Positions 21,927 through 35,100 of a stretch of 64,000 nucleotides of DNA are shown here, piece after piece; the stretch's first letter is position 1; each line of letters begins with the position of its first letter. Source of the stretch: Heterodera schachtii (lineage: Eukaryota > Nematoda > Chromadorea > Rhabditida > Heteroderidae); the NCBI GenBank assembly GCA_023374025.1, contig SIJG01000058.1, positions 800,903 through 864,902 of the forward strand. The letters run 5' to 3'. Below the pieces are notes generated by a model. That model made no database searches. It was not told the DNA's origin and was given only the letters and a program-made list of their open reading frames with translations. The position numbers were made by a program, and so were the translations under genes.

Positions 21927-23150
21927 TAATATCATTATTTACCACTTAATTTGATTTTACCCATTTAATTCTTGTTCTTTGTAAGAAATAAAAAATGATG
22001 AATACTATGAAAGCACAACATTTTTTCTTTTATAATTAATATATTAATCATTCAGCATAATTTTATTTAGGTGGGCGTAATCATATAAAAGATTAATTTA
22101 AAATTTTATTTTATTTGATAAGCAAATTTTTTGACTTTCTTTTTATTATATTTTTTGCCGATCAGAAGTGACCACTTTATTTTTATTTGAACCTTTTGAT
22201 TATATTTTTAATAATAACTTTATTCTGTTATTTTCATTTAGTTTTTATTAATAATTTAAAATAATAATTTATTATTAGATTTAATTTCAAAACTCATAAA
22301 AATAAGTTTTGTAATTAAAACAAAAATAATTTGGTTTAATTAAACAGATTATTCTTAATGCTAAAAAATTATTAAAATGAAACAATTTAACGTTTCTTTG
22401 AATTAATAAAATTCATTTTTCACAAAATTGAATTTTTTGACAAATATAAATTGAATTTTATTAAAGTTTGAGGAATTTAAGAATTTTTTTTATATTATTA
22501 GCTATTTATTTATATGCGTAAATATAAATTTTACTTTAATTATAATAATTAAAACATATATAACTCATGTTGAGCAACATACATAATAATATTTATTCTT
22601 ATATTCATTAAATTCTGTATTTTTTTTAATACATCTAAGTTATATTAGATTAATATCCAAAGTCTCAATAATTTTTATTAAAAAAGAATTTATATATTGT
22701 AAATTTAATGTTAAGTTCCCTTTTATTCAAATTATTACATAAATATTCTGCTATTTTTTATTTATTATTCCGCGACGAAACCAAAAAATACTTACGCGTA
22801 TTGGCACAATTGTCTCAATATAAAATTAATAAAGGTTGTTGCTTTCTTAATTTTACAATAGGTTAATTTATTTATAATTTATTATTTTTATCTATTTAGA
22901 AAATATAATATAGCACAGCTAATATTCATAATTAAGTTAAATGTCTCGCCGCTCTGTGTTCTATTAATAATTATAATTGCTATCTTATGAATTCAATAAG
23001 TTTGAAAGTCAGTGTTTCACTCGCCTCAAAGGATTTATTTTTAGATTTTTTTCAAAAGAGAATGAAGTTCATTGTGCTGTATGTCCACTTTACAGGTTGG
23101 TATTATTTTCTTTTTATTAGATTACGAATTTTAAAGTTTTAAGTTTTGCT
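21927..23150. other. T-rich DNA between duplicated exons
   Basis: Contains the inverted relative (22940-22968) of the 98-bp repeats in the left half, reading VSPLCVLLI. 22500-22620 resembles 23610-23770 (TATGCGTAAATATAAA, ACTCATGTT, ATTCTTATATTCATTAAATTCTGTAT). No other gene signal. Confidence 0.45.
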
Positions 23151-23450
23151 TTGCAATTGATTTTATCTTGCTGGAGGCCCCACCTGTTTAGTTTTTACCA
23201 AATTGCTTTTGCTTATTTATTAGGGGCGTATTTTTGGGTCAATATTGTTAAAAAGTTGTGTAGCAAAAACAATTCTTACTTATTATTATTTTTGCTTTTT
23301 TTGATATTTATTATTAATTTTATAAAAATAAATAATTGTTTATTTAATATTAATTTTTTTCGCTATTTTAATAACCTAATAAATGAGCTACATATTTATA
23401 TGAATGTATTTTTAAGGATAGAATTTAGGATTATTTTCATCGAATTATAA
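23151..23450 (+). CDS. Candidate exon, membrane segment, copy 2
   Basis: A 99-codon open frame that starts inside a longer open stretch (no ATG). The first about 35 residues are homologous to 21798-21926 in the same frame. After GAYFWVN a 1-bp difference in a G run changes the downstream frame relative to copy 1. The rest is Leu/Phe/Ile-rich (YLLLFLLFLIFIINFI) and could be a second helix or intron. Direct duplication distance is about 1.35 kb. Confidence 0.35.
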   Translation: MQLILSCWRPHLFSFYQIAFAYLLGAYFWVNIVKKLCSKNNSYLLLFLLFLIFIINFIKINNCLFNINFFRYFNNLINELHIYMNVFLRIEFRIIFIEL

Positions 23451-23798
23451 ACATAAAATTACAAGAACATTAAAATAATTTTGATATTTATGAGATGCTT
23501 AATTTTTAAATAAATTAGGCATTTTTGCATAACCAAATGTAAATTTAATTTATTTTGATAAATTAAGAATTAAATATTTATTTTATATTTGAGAAATACT
23601 TTTAGATTATTACCTATTTATTCAATATGCGTAAATATAAAATTACTTTAATTAAAATAACTAAAACATTATCTCATGTTCGGAGGTCGATTCTTTCAAC
23701 ATTTGGTCGAAATCAATCACATTCATAATAATATTTATTCTTATATTCATTAAATTCTGTATATTTTACATTCGTTTATTTTAATATCTTTTAGAAAT

Positions 23799-24026
23799 TT
23801 ATAAAAATTTTACAAATTTAGACGAACTAAAAATTATAGCTTTTTTATTTCTTTGTTTCAACACTAATGAAGTAGAAGATAAATTATATTTATTCTCAGC
23901 ATGGAAGGCATTGAGCGTTTTTAAGTATGAATTTTTATTTTTTTCTTGAAATATTTTTTCAATAATATTAAATGATAAATTCTGAATATTATCTTTAAAA
24001 ACTAGAAATGGTTCATCAAAACACAA
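23799..24026 (-). pseudogene. Possible minus-strand gene remnant
   Basis: A 75-codon minus-strand frame with a more protein-like mix than its surroundings: DEPFLVFKDNIQNLSFNIIE, later LNAFHAENKYNLSSTSLVL. It has no ATG in frame: a TGA lies directly before the first codon, and an ATG 4 bp further upstream is in another frame. LSFNIIEKIF loosely resembles the start of an F-box, which is not enough to call one. It opposes the inferred plus-strand direction of this half. Confidence 0.2.
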
Positions 24027-25202
24027 TCATACGCTTTTCCCGTATAAAGTATATTCTCGAAAAAATGAGTCGTCTTTGTATAGTTCTGCCGCCCTAAGCG
24101 GCCGACAATTGATTCGTTGAATCTTTTGCTCATGATCATAATAGGCCTTTTCTTATAAAAGATATTTAATTGAAAATTTGAAATTTAATGTTAACTGTTA
24201 GAGTGTTTCATTGATTAAATCGCGAAAAAACAAAAAAAAAATAGTTTTTTAAATATACAATATTTTAGCAATTAACAAGCATATTTTTTGATTATTTCGT
24301 TTAATATTAAGTTTTTTCTTTTATCATATTTCAGCAATTATTGTTATTAAATAATTGAGTATTTCTAGAACGATTTTATTAATTTGGTATTAAATTGTTC
24401 TATTCTTATAAAGAAAATATCATATTTTAATAAAATTACAACTTTGAAATTTTTTTGATAATTTTGAAAATTTTTATATGATTTTTTTCTTGCAAATAAT
24501 TTTAATTGGCCACAATGTGATGCGACTTTGGCTACAACACGATGCGCATGTGGAAAGAACAACAATTTTTGTTTGAACTATAATAATTTAATATAGATAT
24601 CATTATTTTTTTTTATTGCATTTTACATTTTTATTTTTTCACTTTTCTCAGCTCTTAGTTTCTAAATATTATTTTTTAAGTGGGAAATCAAAATATTTAC
24701 TTGTTTTTTTTTAATATTTAATTTAATTTATGTACATTCTTCGTGTTTCCTAGTATAAATCGTTTGGTCTTATTTGTAATTTTAATATTTGTTAAATCTA
24801 CAGAAAATTTTAGTTTTATTTATTTCCCTGAGAGATTTTCAATTTTCCCTATGTTATTGACTTAATGAATCAGCTTATTATGTGTACTTTTTTTTTATTA
24901 ATGTTTGTTTTATTGCCTTATTCTAATTAATTATTCACTTATTTAGTTTATTTTTCGACGATGCTATATTAATACCTATTCTTCATATTAACAATCAATA
25001 ATTTGTTTTCATTTTGCCTTTTATATAAAATAATTTTAATTAAATTTTATTTATTAAGCCTCACAGAACTAAAGGGACGATCTTTTTTGATTTAAATTTA
25101 TGTCTTATAGTAATAATAATATATCAAATTTGTAGTTTATCTTTCAAATTAGCCTTTAAGTTTTATTTTTAACTGCGTTTTTTCTCTTTAATCTGGTTGC
25201 AG
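24027..25202. other. T-rich DNA, no gene seen
   Basis: A GC-richer spot at 24080-24115 (GCCGCCCTAAGCGGCC, palindromic core) and a short open minus frame at 24365-24565 are the only features. Neither is convincing. Confidence 0.5.
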
Positions 25203-25241
25203 GCAGTTGGATGATATTGAATGGACATTATTAGAATACGT
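25203..25241 (+). CDS. Candidate 39-nt micro-exon
   Basis: Bounded by TTGCAG (ending 25202) and a strong donor GTAAGT (starting 25242). One frame is open and reads QLDDIEWTLLEY, while the other two are stopped. Good splice-site context on both sides makes this one of the cleaner exon candidates, but 39 nt cannot identify a protein. Confidence 0.35.
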
Positions 25242-25699
25242 GTAAGTATTTTATTTTATTAATAATATTTAATTTTCATTTTTTTCTATGGAAATTGTTT
25301 TCTCGAATTTTTGAATTATGCATTTTATTTCCATAATTATTCTCGCCATCAGATAGCTTTTTCCCAATTTTTTTCAAGAAAAAAATTCAAAACTAAAAAT
25401 CTATTAACGAATATTTATTAATTATGTATTCAGATTTATATTAAGTTTCTTTTTGAATTCTATAAAAAGTACAGTTCTCCTTTGTTGACCTCGAACTTTT
25501 GGATAGATTGTAGAAAAAATATTTTAAATATTTTTACGGCTTAAAAATTAAAAAAGACTTCTTAATTTATTAGTCCAATTAATATGAATATTTTGAGTAA
25601 ATTTTAAATTCGCTTTTTTTCTTTTTTTTTCTATAATTTTTTTTTGTCAAATTAAATCACACAGCTTATATACATAGTGTCAGTATCATTATTTTTCTA

Positions 25700-25795
25700 A
25701 TGTTTTTAGTATTTCTTCGGTTAATTTCAATTTGTTGCTTCACTGAACTCTTTCCACGACGATGGTTGTACGGCATAACCATCTGCATATTCTGA
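25700..25795 (+). CDS. Candidate exon, helix with Trp and basic residues
   Basis: A 31-codon frame starting at an ATG: FLRLISICCFTELFPRRWLY then GITICIF. GC content (about 43% at 25740-25790) is well above the surrounding DNA. The alternation of short hydrophobic stretches with PRR suits a membrane protein loop. A possible acceptor (TTTTTAG) ends at 25709. Family unknown. Confidence 0.28.
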   Translation: MFLVFLRLISICCFTELFPRRWLYGITICIF

Positions 25796-27117
25796 TAAGT
25801 ACATCTTTTTAAATTAAAAATGGTTTTATAAAAATAGACTTTTAATATATACTTTAAAATTTCAATTTCTTTTAATTTCGTTTTAAACCCTTTTCAAAAT
25901 CTCCAAATTTGTTTATACTCTTATTTTTATTTAAGCATTTTTACATTGAATTTTCTCTTTTATTTAGTTTAAATCTGATTCTAATATTAATTTTGCGGAA
26001 TGATTTTAATTTCTCTTATCATTTTAATTTAAAAAGATAAATTATAAATTATTTATTATTTTTTAATTGTGCACTAATTAATTGTCCAGTAACTCATTTG
26101 TCTGATAAATTGTTCTTGCCGGTTTTAGTTATTATTTAAATTTCTTATTTTAATTTAATCAATTATCTTGCGCGAAGAAAATTGATTGCGTCATTTTTTA
26201 TGCCTTAGGAGTTATTTTATTAAAAAAATATTTATGTTATTATTTTTTCTTTATTTATTATATAAATTTTTTTGTTCATTGAATTAGTTTATAACAAATG
26301 CATTAAAAATTAATAATTTTATTATTAAATGTAATTTTTAGTGTTGTTACATTTTAAGAATTTGTTTTTAAGTAGTTTATTTCGAGAGTAAAATTTAACA
26401 ATTATGTTAATTTATTTTTTTTTTCTTATATTTATTCTCAATATAATCAAAAAATTTATTTGATCTGCTTCAAAATGTTTTTTTTTTATAACAATGTTTT
26501 ATAATTAATTTTTATTTGTTTTAGGTTGTAGATTTCTATTTAGTATTACTTTAGATCAATTTTTTGCATTGCCCTAAAAATCTTGTACAATATCCAAGGT
26601 ACATTGCGACGCACACTGGCCTTCGAATTTAAAATAGCTTAAATTTGGAAAATTGCTATTTTACAAAATTCACTTATATAATTAATTATGTTTGATTTTT
26701 TTAAACTTTTTTTGTCTTAATGTAAATGTAACATATAATTATTAATGCAAATTGAATATGTTTTATCATCACATTTATTTATTATATTAAATAATATGTA
26801 TTCTTTTTTCACGTTTCCCTTACATTTTTTCTCATCAATTCAGAAATTAGTTTTTATTTTAACATCTTTTTGTTTTTCAACTAATTACTCCCATTCAATT
26901 GTACAATTGAGCCACATCCATCAATTTGTTGTATACAATTTTTTATAAAATTTACCAATTTTTTTTTAATTTTGCTGGCTAATAGAGAAAAAGCTGCGCT
27001 ATCGAATAGTATAAAGAATTAAAATTTTATTGCCCTTAAGCAAAGTTATGCCATGTTTTGTCGAAAAATTTCGCTAAAATGGCGGATTTAACGAAATAAC
27101 CCAAAACGTTTTTACAC
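25796..27117. other. T-rich DNA, no gene seen
   Basis: The open plus frame at 26745-26948 is His/Phe/Ser-rich and not convincing. A short patch at 26588-26630 (ACATTGCGACGCACACTGG) has no supported frame. 27000-27117 resembles the arms of the foldback at 51.3 kb in style (AAGTTATG, TTTCGCTAAAATGG). Confidence 0.45.
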
Positions 27118-27950
27118 CAGGGTTACCCTTTGTACTTATTTGTAAGTATTGTACTTATTTGAGCTAAAAGTACTTATTTTGTACTTATTTTTGGACTCAA
27201 AAAAAATTCCGATTTTTATAGCAATATTTGAGAGAAAAATTATGTTTTGAAGGGAATTTTATAAACAAAATCGTAACAAGTTCACTAAATATTCTAAATT
27301 TCGAAATAAAGTTGGCACCCACAAAATTTTCAAGGCAGGGATGGGACGGAATTCCGATTTCCGGCTTCCGATTTCCGACATTTTTGGGGTCGAAATTATG
27401 ATTTCAGAAAAATTTTTGGTTGTCGAAATTCCGTTTTCTGACATTTTTGGGGTCAGAATTACGATTTCCGAAAAATTTTTGGTTGTCGAAATTCCGACTT
27501 TCGATTTCCGAAATTTCTGATGAAAAAAGTCGGAAATTTTCGGTAAATTTTTAAAAAAAGTTTTTTCAAAAATTAGTAATTTTTTGTACAATTCTGTTAA
27601 TAAATAGAACTAAAATTTCAATTTTTCTCCGTCGGCGCCTATCGGCACCGCCGGACCCTAAAAATCCTTAATTTTCTTGTAATATTGCTCAAAATCGCTA
27701 AATTTGGTTATTTTTGGATAATAAAATCTCTTAACAAATCGCATTAAAAATTGGAAAATTTTTCCCGGCTGCGCCTATCGGCACCGCCGGATGCCCTGCC
27801 TCCCCCCGGTTCGCCAAAATTCTTTGAAAAAACGCACCGCAAAAAAAAACAATGTAAAATGACATGAAAAATTCGAGACTTGGACATTTCGTGGCCTGGA
27901 CTGCGCAATGCAGTTTTATGCCGTTAAACAGAGTTTTAAAAAATGTACTT
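27118..27950. repeat. Composite repeat with a hAT-like left end
   Basis: Begins at CAGGGTTACCC (27118), a hAT-like terminus, then has GTACTTATTT repeats (27130-27195). 27340-27515 is a tandem-like array of GAAATTCCG/GATTTCCGA units in two copies of about 65 bp. 27634-27655 and 27770-27791 are direct copies of GCGCCTATCGGCACCGCCGG. I did not find a matching right end or TSD. The 110-codon minus frame across 27259-27591 is built from the repeat (STTKNFSEI twice), so it is not called a gene. Confidence 0.6.
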
Positions 27951-28289
27951 ATGTTCGGCCATAAACAATTTTATGTGCCATAAACAGATCAAAAAGTTTT
28001 TCGCCTATTCTCAAGTGTTGGCAGTTGCAGGTATTCTAATCTATTTTGGTATGGAATTAGTGGAAGGCTGCATTTAAAGAATACCCTTTTGGTGAAATTT
28101 TTTGGCACTTTTCGATTTTTTAATATTTTTTTGTAGAGACGGATTCCAAACCTCCGGACAGTTCGGCGTTTGTTTGTTCCATCAATCTGAGTCGTTTTAT
28201 AATATTTATTGAGTTTATTCATTTATCTAAATTAACCTTTTTATTTCTGTGTATTTTTTTTATTTCTGAGTTTATTAGTCTTAAAATTA
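27951..28289. other. Mixed DNA with one open minus frame
   Basis: 27989-28222 (minus) is open for 77 codons, including QIDGTNKRRTVRRFGIRLYK, and is close to balanced in composition. It lies between repeats, so a transposon fragment is as likely as an exon. No family recognised. Confidence 0.2.
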
Positions 28290-28295
28290 CTTAAT

Positions 28296-28470
28296 AAGCG
28301 AAGAGAATAGAAGAGAGAGAAAGGAAGGGTGAGAGAGTGAGAGACTCAGTGAGACCAATGAAAAAAGAGATTAGAAGAAAGAAAGGGTGAGAGAGACCAA
28401 TGAGCGAAGAGATTAGAAGAGAGAGAAAGAAAGAGTGAGAGAGAGAGACAGAGAGAGAAAAGAGAGTTGC
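28296..28470. repeat. GA-rich microsatellite with higher-order repeat
   Basis: Purine-rich array of GAGAGA/GAAGAG units. The block GCGAAGAGATTAGAAGA followed by GAGAGAAAG and GTGAGAGAG recurs at about 28300 and 28405, so the array has a longer period of roughly 60-110 bp. Minus-strand frames through it are Ser/Leu repeats. Confidence 0.8.
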
Positions 28471-28639
28471 TGTGGTAATTTCCGCGAATGAGGCGATCAT
28501 ATGCGGTAAAATAAACAAAAAAAAATTTTCGTTGGAAAAAAAACATGCTCATTCTTTTTGGAGGAGACTAAACAGGAAGGCTAAGACAAGAAAAATTTTG
28601 CACTCAAAATCGTTGAAAGACATGGCGAAATTGACAAAA

Positions 28640-28785
28640 ATCAAAAATTAATTCAAAATAAAAATAATATAAATTAATATAAATCCTTAAATAAAAATAT
28701 TAAAAATAATAAATTAATATAAATTCTTAAATAAAAATATTAAAAATAATAAAATATATAAATTCTTAAATAAAAATATTATTCT
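28640..28785. repeat. About 40-bp tandem repeat x3
   Basis: Units contain AATATAAATTCTTAAATAAA and AATATTAAAAAT. The three copies differ in length, with a middle copy of 40 bp. Confidence 0.75.
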
Positions 28786-28829
28786 TTTATTTTACACTAA
28801 TTTTAAGATATTGTTGAAGGAATATATAC

Positions 28830-29123
28830 ATGAAAAATATTTGGGGCATTTTTTGCGGCTTTTTTTTAGCTTATGGTCACACAAAAATGGGAAGATACCA
28901 ATTCGTTGCTCTTCGCGCCGGCGGAATTCACTGCAAATTCTCACAAGGGATTTTTGGGGATGGGAAAGGCCGAAAAATGAGGGCCAAAAAAGGAACAAAT
29001 AAATTAATTGGCAAAAGTAAAAAAGGTATTAAATTTGCAGATTGTTTGTATTTCAAATGTGAAATTAATAAATTAAATTTTGTAAATTTTTTAAAATTTT
29101 GTAATTTTTATTTTTTTAAATAG
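28830..29123 (+). CDS. ATG-initiated ORF with signal-like N terminus
   Basis: A 97-codon frame from an ATG. The N terminus MKNIWGIFCGFFLAYG is hydrophobic and signal-peptide-like, followed by GRYQFVALRAGGIHCKFSQG and a Lys/Gly-rich middle. GC content is raised only over 28845-29000. Other frames are also open there on both strands, which is common in repeats and weakens the call. The C-terminal third is AT-rich and may not be translated. No homologue recognised. Confidence 0.22.
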   Translation: MKNIWGIFCGFFLAYGHTKMGRYQFVALRAGGIHCKFSQGIFGDGKGRKMRAKKGTNKLIGKSKKGIKFADCLYFKCEINKLNFVNFLKFCNFYFFK

Positions 29124-32100
29124 TAAGTAATAAAATAAATAAAAACAACAGACGAATTGGTTATGATATTTTAATTTTTGGCTTAACGACTTAAGGTGCT
29201 AGAATGAAAAATTTTAATTTATTAAAAAAAGTTAAAAAATGAAAAAAAATTGTCTACAAAATGAAAATTTCATATAGCTAAATTGTTCGTAAAGTAATGA
29301 AGTCAAGCATTTTTTAAGCGGTATGGAAAAGCATTATTTTTATATTAGAAAAACAATTAATTTATTACATTATTTTCTTTATTTATTATAATTATTTTTT
29401 TTTGTTCATTGGTTATATCAAAGAAAGAAAATCAAAAAAGGTTGGATTTTTATTATGTAAGATTTAATAAAAAAAGTGAACTTATTAAAGTTTTATATTT
29501 ACATTTATTTTGGTGATTGTAAAATGATACACATTTTGTTTTTTAATTCTAATATTTTTCTTCCTCTTTATCTTATTGTTCTTCTTATTTTTGATGAATT
29601 TTATTTATTCCTGATTATAAATTTTAATTATTATTTAATAAAATTTAAATTTTATAATTGTCATATAAACCATAAATTGTCCAAAATTGATCTTTGACGG
29701 TTCTCTCTCTCTCGTTTGAGTACTCGTATTAATTGATTTTCTTCTTTTTGCAGTATTTAACTAGAAAGTTTAAAAACTCAAATATTTTTTTTCGTAAACA
29801 TGGAATTTATCAAATTTATTAACCAATTCATTTTGTATTTTAAAAAATTATTATAAGCCAAATAATTCTTTTCATTACCTTATTTGTTTTATATTTTTAT
29901 TTTGAGTTCATTAGTTTTATATAATTACCAAGCATCAATATTCTTGGCCATTGAACGGAGATTCCATTTTTAAATGTAGAACATTCAAATATTCCAATTG
30001 TCTTAAAATATATTTGTATGTTATGTAAAAGTTTTATATATACATAATATTTATATCTATATTTGTTGTCTTTGTTATCAGTGACTCGTATGGGATTTCA
30101 TCTGCGTTGTTTTAATTTTAGTTTATTTTATTATTTTTTAGCAAATTATTTGTTTTAGAATATTTTAACACATTTGCTTTTAGAATATGTTTAAATTTCG
30201 AGTTTGAGGAATTTTTATTCTGTTTGGCTTTTTCTTGGTCATTATTTGTTTTTTGGCTTTATAATTTTTATTTGAGATTAATCATTTACAATTGATTCCC
30301 ATTTTAATAAAATATTATTTCTTTATTAATTTTATTTTTTTAATAGAATTTACACCTGTAATAATAATATATGCTCCATTCAAATATATAATTCTTGACA
30401 ACTGCCACATTTAGAGGTGCCAAATACTTAAGACTTTGGCTAAGAGGCCAGCAGAAAACTTTATTTAAAAATGAGTTTTTTTTAAAGTTACTATTATAGA
30501 ATACTTTTTCCTTTTATTTATTATAATAATTTTTTTTTTTTTGTCGAATTTTTTTATTTACATCAAAAATTAAGCTCTTATTAAATTCATAATTGAAATG
30601 TTTTTGTTTGGTTTTACTCTTTTTATTTTAATCAATTTTCTTTTAATTTGCGTTAAATAAACTTTTATGTAATCTGTTGTATTCTTTTTAAATTAATACC
30701 TAAATTGACAAAGTCTGATCTTGCCAATGTTTCTATTCATTCCATATATGTTTATTTGTACCGTTTCAAAACTAATAATATTTGTATTTTTTTAAATAAA
30801 GCAAAAATAATATTAAAATTATTTTGTAAATTTTCAATGACAATTAAATAGTTTCTAGTTCTTTTATCTCAATTATTGATAAAGCATTCAATATTTTTAA
30901 GCATTTTACGTCGCTTCTGCAGTTAAATAAATGTGATCATCGTTTTTTGTTAATTTTAGGTTATGGTGTTTTATTTAGGAATATTTTAAGTTCGATTATT
31001 ATTTACCAAACCAAAATTTTTGATTTGATTATTGAAATATTATTAATAAAATGTCCAATTATTTTTACATATATTTCAATGTGATTTAACATTTAGTTAT
31101 CTGAATAATAGTTTGGTTTTAAAATTAGTTTTATTTGTTTTTTTAATTTAATAATAAAATCTGCATTTCTTTTACTTAAATTATAGAATTAACTTATTAT
31201 TTAGAAATAGTTTCTTATAAAAATCAAATTTATTTTATTTTAAAATTTTATTTTAAAAATATTAAATGAAATTATTGCGTAAAATTTATTTTCATGTAAA
31301 TGAAAAATAAAATATTTTACATCACACTTTCTTTTGGCAATGTCAACTTTTCAAAAACATTTTTTGTTTATTTAGTTTCATGGTGTAGAATTAAAAATTC
31401 AAATGGTATGTATCAATGGTTTCTTTTTAAAAAAAAATTTTATTTTTCAATTCCCACAGTGACATTATAGATTTGCGTATACTTTAAGCATTTAGAAAAT
31501 ATCTTTACTAATATCTCAAATTTTAAGAAACAAAAAAATATTTTTATATCTATTAAATAATATACAAATTTTCTATTACTTTTAATATTAATTTTTCTTT
31601 TTTTAGTTATTCATTTAATTTTAAGCTTCCAACTGCCAGGATTTATTTTTAGCTTTTTTTTATGAGCCCTTGGCATCTTGCGTTGGCACTGTTCATTTTT
31701 TCAGAAGCTATAATCTTAATGAATGATGGCAAAAAGTTCAAAAATCCAAAAAGATCGAATTATTATTTTTAGTTTTTATTTATCTCTTTTATTGTTCACT
31801 TGAAATGTTTTTAATGGCCTACGATTTGATTCTTTATAAATTACTATTTTATAATTATTTAATCAAACAAAACATTGGTATATATTCCATTCACTTTTTC
31901 TTTATATTATTTTTTTACGCGTCAGAAAAGAAAGTGTTCCAAATTTTAAAACCCATTCAATTTTTTATTTATGCAAATGACTGAAAATTGTTAAATTCAA
32001 TGTTTTTATTAAATCCATAAACTTTTAACTTAATTTCCCTCGCATTACATTTATTATTGCAAAATCGAAATTTTATATTAAAAATTTTTTATTTACAAAA

Positions 32101-35100
32101 AATGCGAAAAATTTTCCATCGCTGAATTTCAGCTCAAAAGTTATCCGAAAACAAAAAATTGGGGAAAATCTATTAATTTTAAAACTGAAATTGCATATTT
32201 GAACAAGCTTTAAGGAATGTTAATTAAACAGCCTTTTTACAAATTAAATGCCGGGATTTTTTATAAAAAATTCCATGAGAGCATTAAAAGCATAAAAACT
32301 GTAATTTTTCGGCAAATTTTTTTTACATTTATACTTTTGAAAATTTATAGTGAAAAAATAATTTTGAAAAGATATCCCTGAAAAATACCAAATGATTCTC
32401 TAGGCCTATTTAAGTCATTTTTATTGCATTTTGTGCCTGTTTCACCCTTTACGAGGATTTTTTCCAAAAAATAACCATTTAAAAAAATTTATTTACATAT
32501 TTGGGCTTTTTGTACATATTTCGGTATTTTTTTTACATATTTATGTACATATTTTGACCACATTTTGTACATATTTTTGGCAGCCCTATAAAATACCAAC
32601 GCTCAACGAAATTTTATTGTCCTTCTGTTTTAAAGTTAATTGAAAAGAAGAAAATTTTAGAAATATTTTAAATATTTTTTTCATTTCCAATTTTAAATTA
32701 AATTTTATTAATTATTTAAAATAAATTTGTCACCTCAAAATCCATGGTAAGTTTCGCTTATATATTAACTTCTTTATTTAATTTTTCAATTATTAATGAT
32801 ATACAAAAAATCTTTATTTATAGTAAGTTTATATTCAAATTTTTTTTACTATTATACGTATTTTACCCATTAACCTAGACACAGAATATTTGATTGGTTT
32901 AATCTCGAGAAATTTTTGGAAATTAGTTGAAATGTGTCCGTGTTTAAGTAATGTATTGATTTTATTTTATTTCAATTTATTTAATTTCTTCATTTGCTTA
33001 TTTCATTGATTTTATTTTTTAAAGAATTCTTCAATTGCCTTTTGGTGCAAAAATAATTATAATCCGTGAACTGTTTTTATGAAAATTTCGTTTATCCATC
33101 TCATTATATTTTTAAACGAATTGATTATTTAACATTTATAATTATAAACTTTTATTAACAAATTTTAATTACATAAAAATAAATTCTTTTATTTATTATA
33201 ATCAAAAACTTTAAATTTTATAATACTTATCATTGTTGGCCTTTTTTCCTAAATAAATTATTTTACATTGATAATTTTATGTTATAATATTGTAACTTTC
33301 TTTTTAATATTTAATTTTTTTGTTCATTTTTGCAACCGATAAAATTTAATAAATAATTGTTTAAAAGAGAATCAACATAATTGGCTGTTGAGAGATTTTT
33401 TAAAACCTAGTTCCCAAATTAAATAGGATTAATTTGGCCCTTCCAAAGAATGATTTTGAAATGATTATACTTTTAATTAATTTTTGTTTTTAAGGTTTAT
33501 TAATTCATTTCAGAGTGAAAATAACATTATTTTTTTTAAGAATATTTTTTCTAATTATTTTAATCTAATAAATTACTTTAATTTAAAAAAGCGTTTTTTA
33601 TAAAAAATATTTAATAGTATTATAATTGTTTTTGTGTCCAAGAAGAAATCAAAACCATTTATTCCAATGTGTTAGATTTTATTAAATCAAATATTACAAT
33701 TTTATCCCCTTTAATTAAATATTTTTAAATTTATTTAGGCCTTTATATTATTTTTTATATTCAAAATAAGATTTTTAGAACTGCTAAATTTATATAGCTT
33801 ATAAAAGGTATTTATAATAAAACTACATTTTTATTATAATTTGACTTTCCTTTTACTTTTATATTTTTGAAAACTTAGCAATATTTTCGGCAGGAAGTTT
33901 TATTTTTTCTCTTTGATGCAGTTTTTAGTGCAAATTTTGATTGCATATCAAAAAATAAATATGTAAATTAATAATTTTTTAAACGTTTAACAGTACTAAA
34001 ATAATTTTTCTATATATTGAATATAAAAAGTTGTTTTTAGTTTTTCAATTTTTTAAAAATAAGAAAAATATTTTTTCTAATGCAAATCCGTAATTTCACC
34101 TTCGATTTCGCCAAAGTATTTCTTGAAAATTTAATTTCGTATTTAAACTGAAATAATTAATTTTTATTCGTCAAAGGTCTTAGTTCGATTTGCATTTAAT
34201 TTAAAAATCACTTATTTTAGCTTTGATAATTTAATTATTTTTTTGCCTCTATGTCTAATTGTTGTTCGATTTAAGTCAATCAATGCTTATTCCTTTTTTA
34301 TGAAAGTTTATATTAATGCTAATTGCTTTCTTTTGGTTTGTTTTTATAAATTTTCTAGTTTTTAAATCTGTCCTGCTAAATTATTGACTTTTAAAAATGC
34401 AATTTTTAATTTTAAATAAAATAATATAGATTATTAGTTTTAAAATATTTGTTTTTTCTTATCTACTAGTAGAAGGATTTTTTTCTATTAATTGCAATTA
34501 CCAATTTGCTATTAATCTTTTACGTGTAATTTGTAAGCGGTTTTTTTTTCAAATTTTTATAATATATAAAAATATATTAAAAATATCATTTTTTTTAATT
34601 TTAAATTTCATATTGGCGTTACTAAACGGTAATTTATTTGATTTAAGTTATAATATTCTGAAGATAATCAAATAATTTATCACATTAATAGTTGGTATTT
34701 AAATTGCTGTAACCATAATTATAAGAAAATGAGTTTTTTTCACAATTATATTTTTTATATACAAGGGTGGTTTCTTATTTTATTTAATGAATTACATTTA
34801 ATAATTATTAAAAAGCAATCAAATAAACAATGTCAATTCCTTTAATTTATTTTATTCGTTATTTGCAAATTTTTGAAATCTTGAACAAACATATTTTCTT
34901 TTGTATAAAATTTAAGGTTTTCTTTCTCATTTATTTTCATTAAATAATTCTAAACTCTCGCTTATGAAATGTCCCATTCTTCGATTCAATATAGGATTTA
35001 ATCGTTAATGCTGTTTCTTTATATATTATCTTTTGAATAAATCAATAATTAAAAAATTTTGGTTATTAAAAAGTGTATTTGATAAAATTTACTTATTAAT

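Noticed and set aside
27259..27591. 110-codon minus ORF
   Set aside because: Its repeated STTKNFSEI units follow from the GAAATTCCG tandem repeat.
22460..30205. AGTTTGAGGAATTT at 22466 and 30192 as partial SL1 3' ends
   Set aside because: Only 8 nt match SL1, expected by chance in this composition; no leader 5' part is present.
32431..32643. CTGTTTCA at 32438 as a C. elegans-type piRNA promoter motif
   Set aside because: A single occurrence inside a transposon end; no recurring motif with proper spacing was seen.
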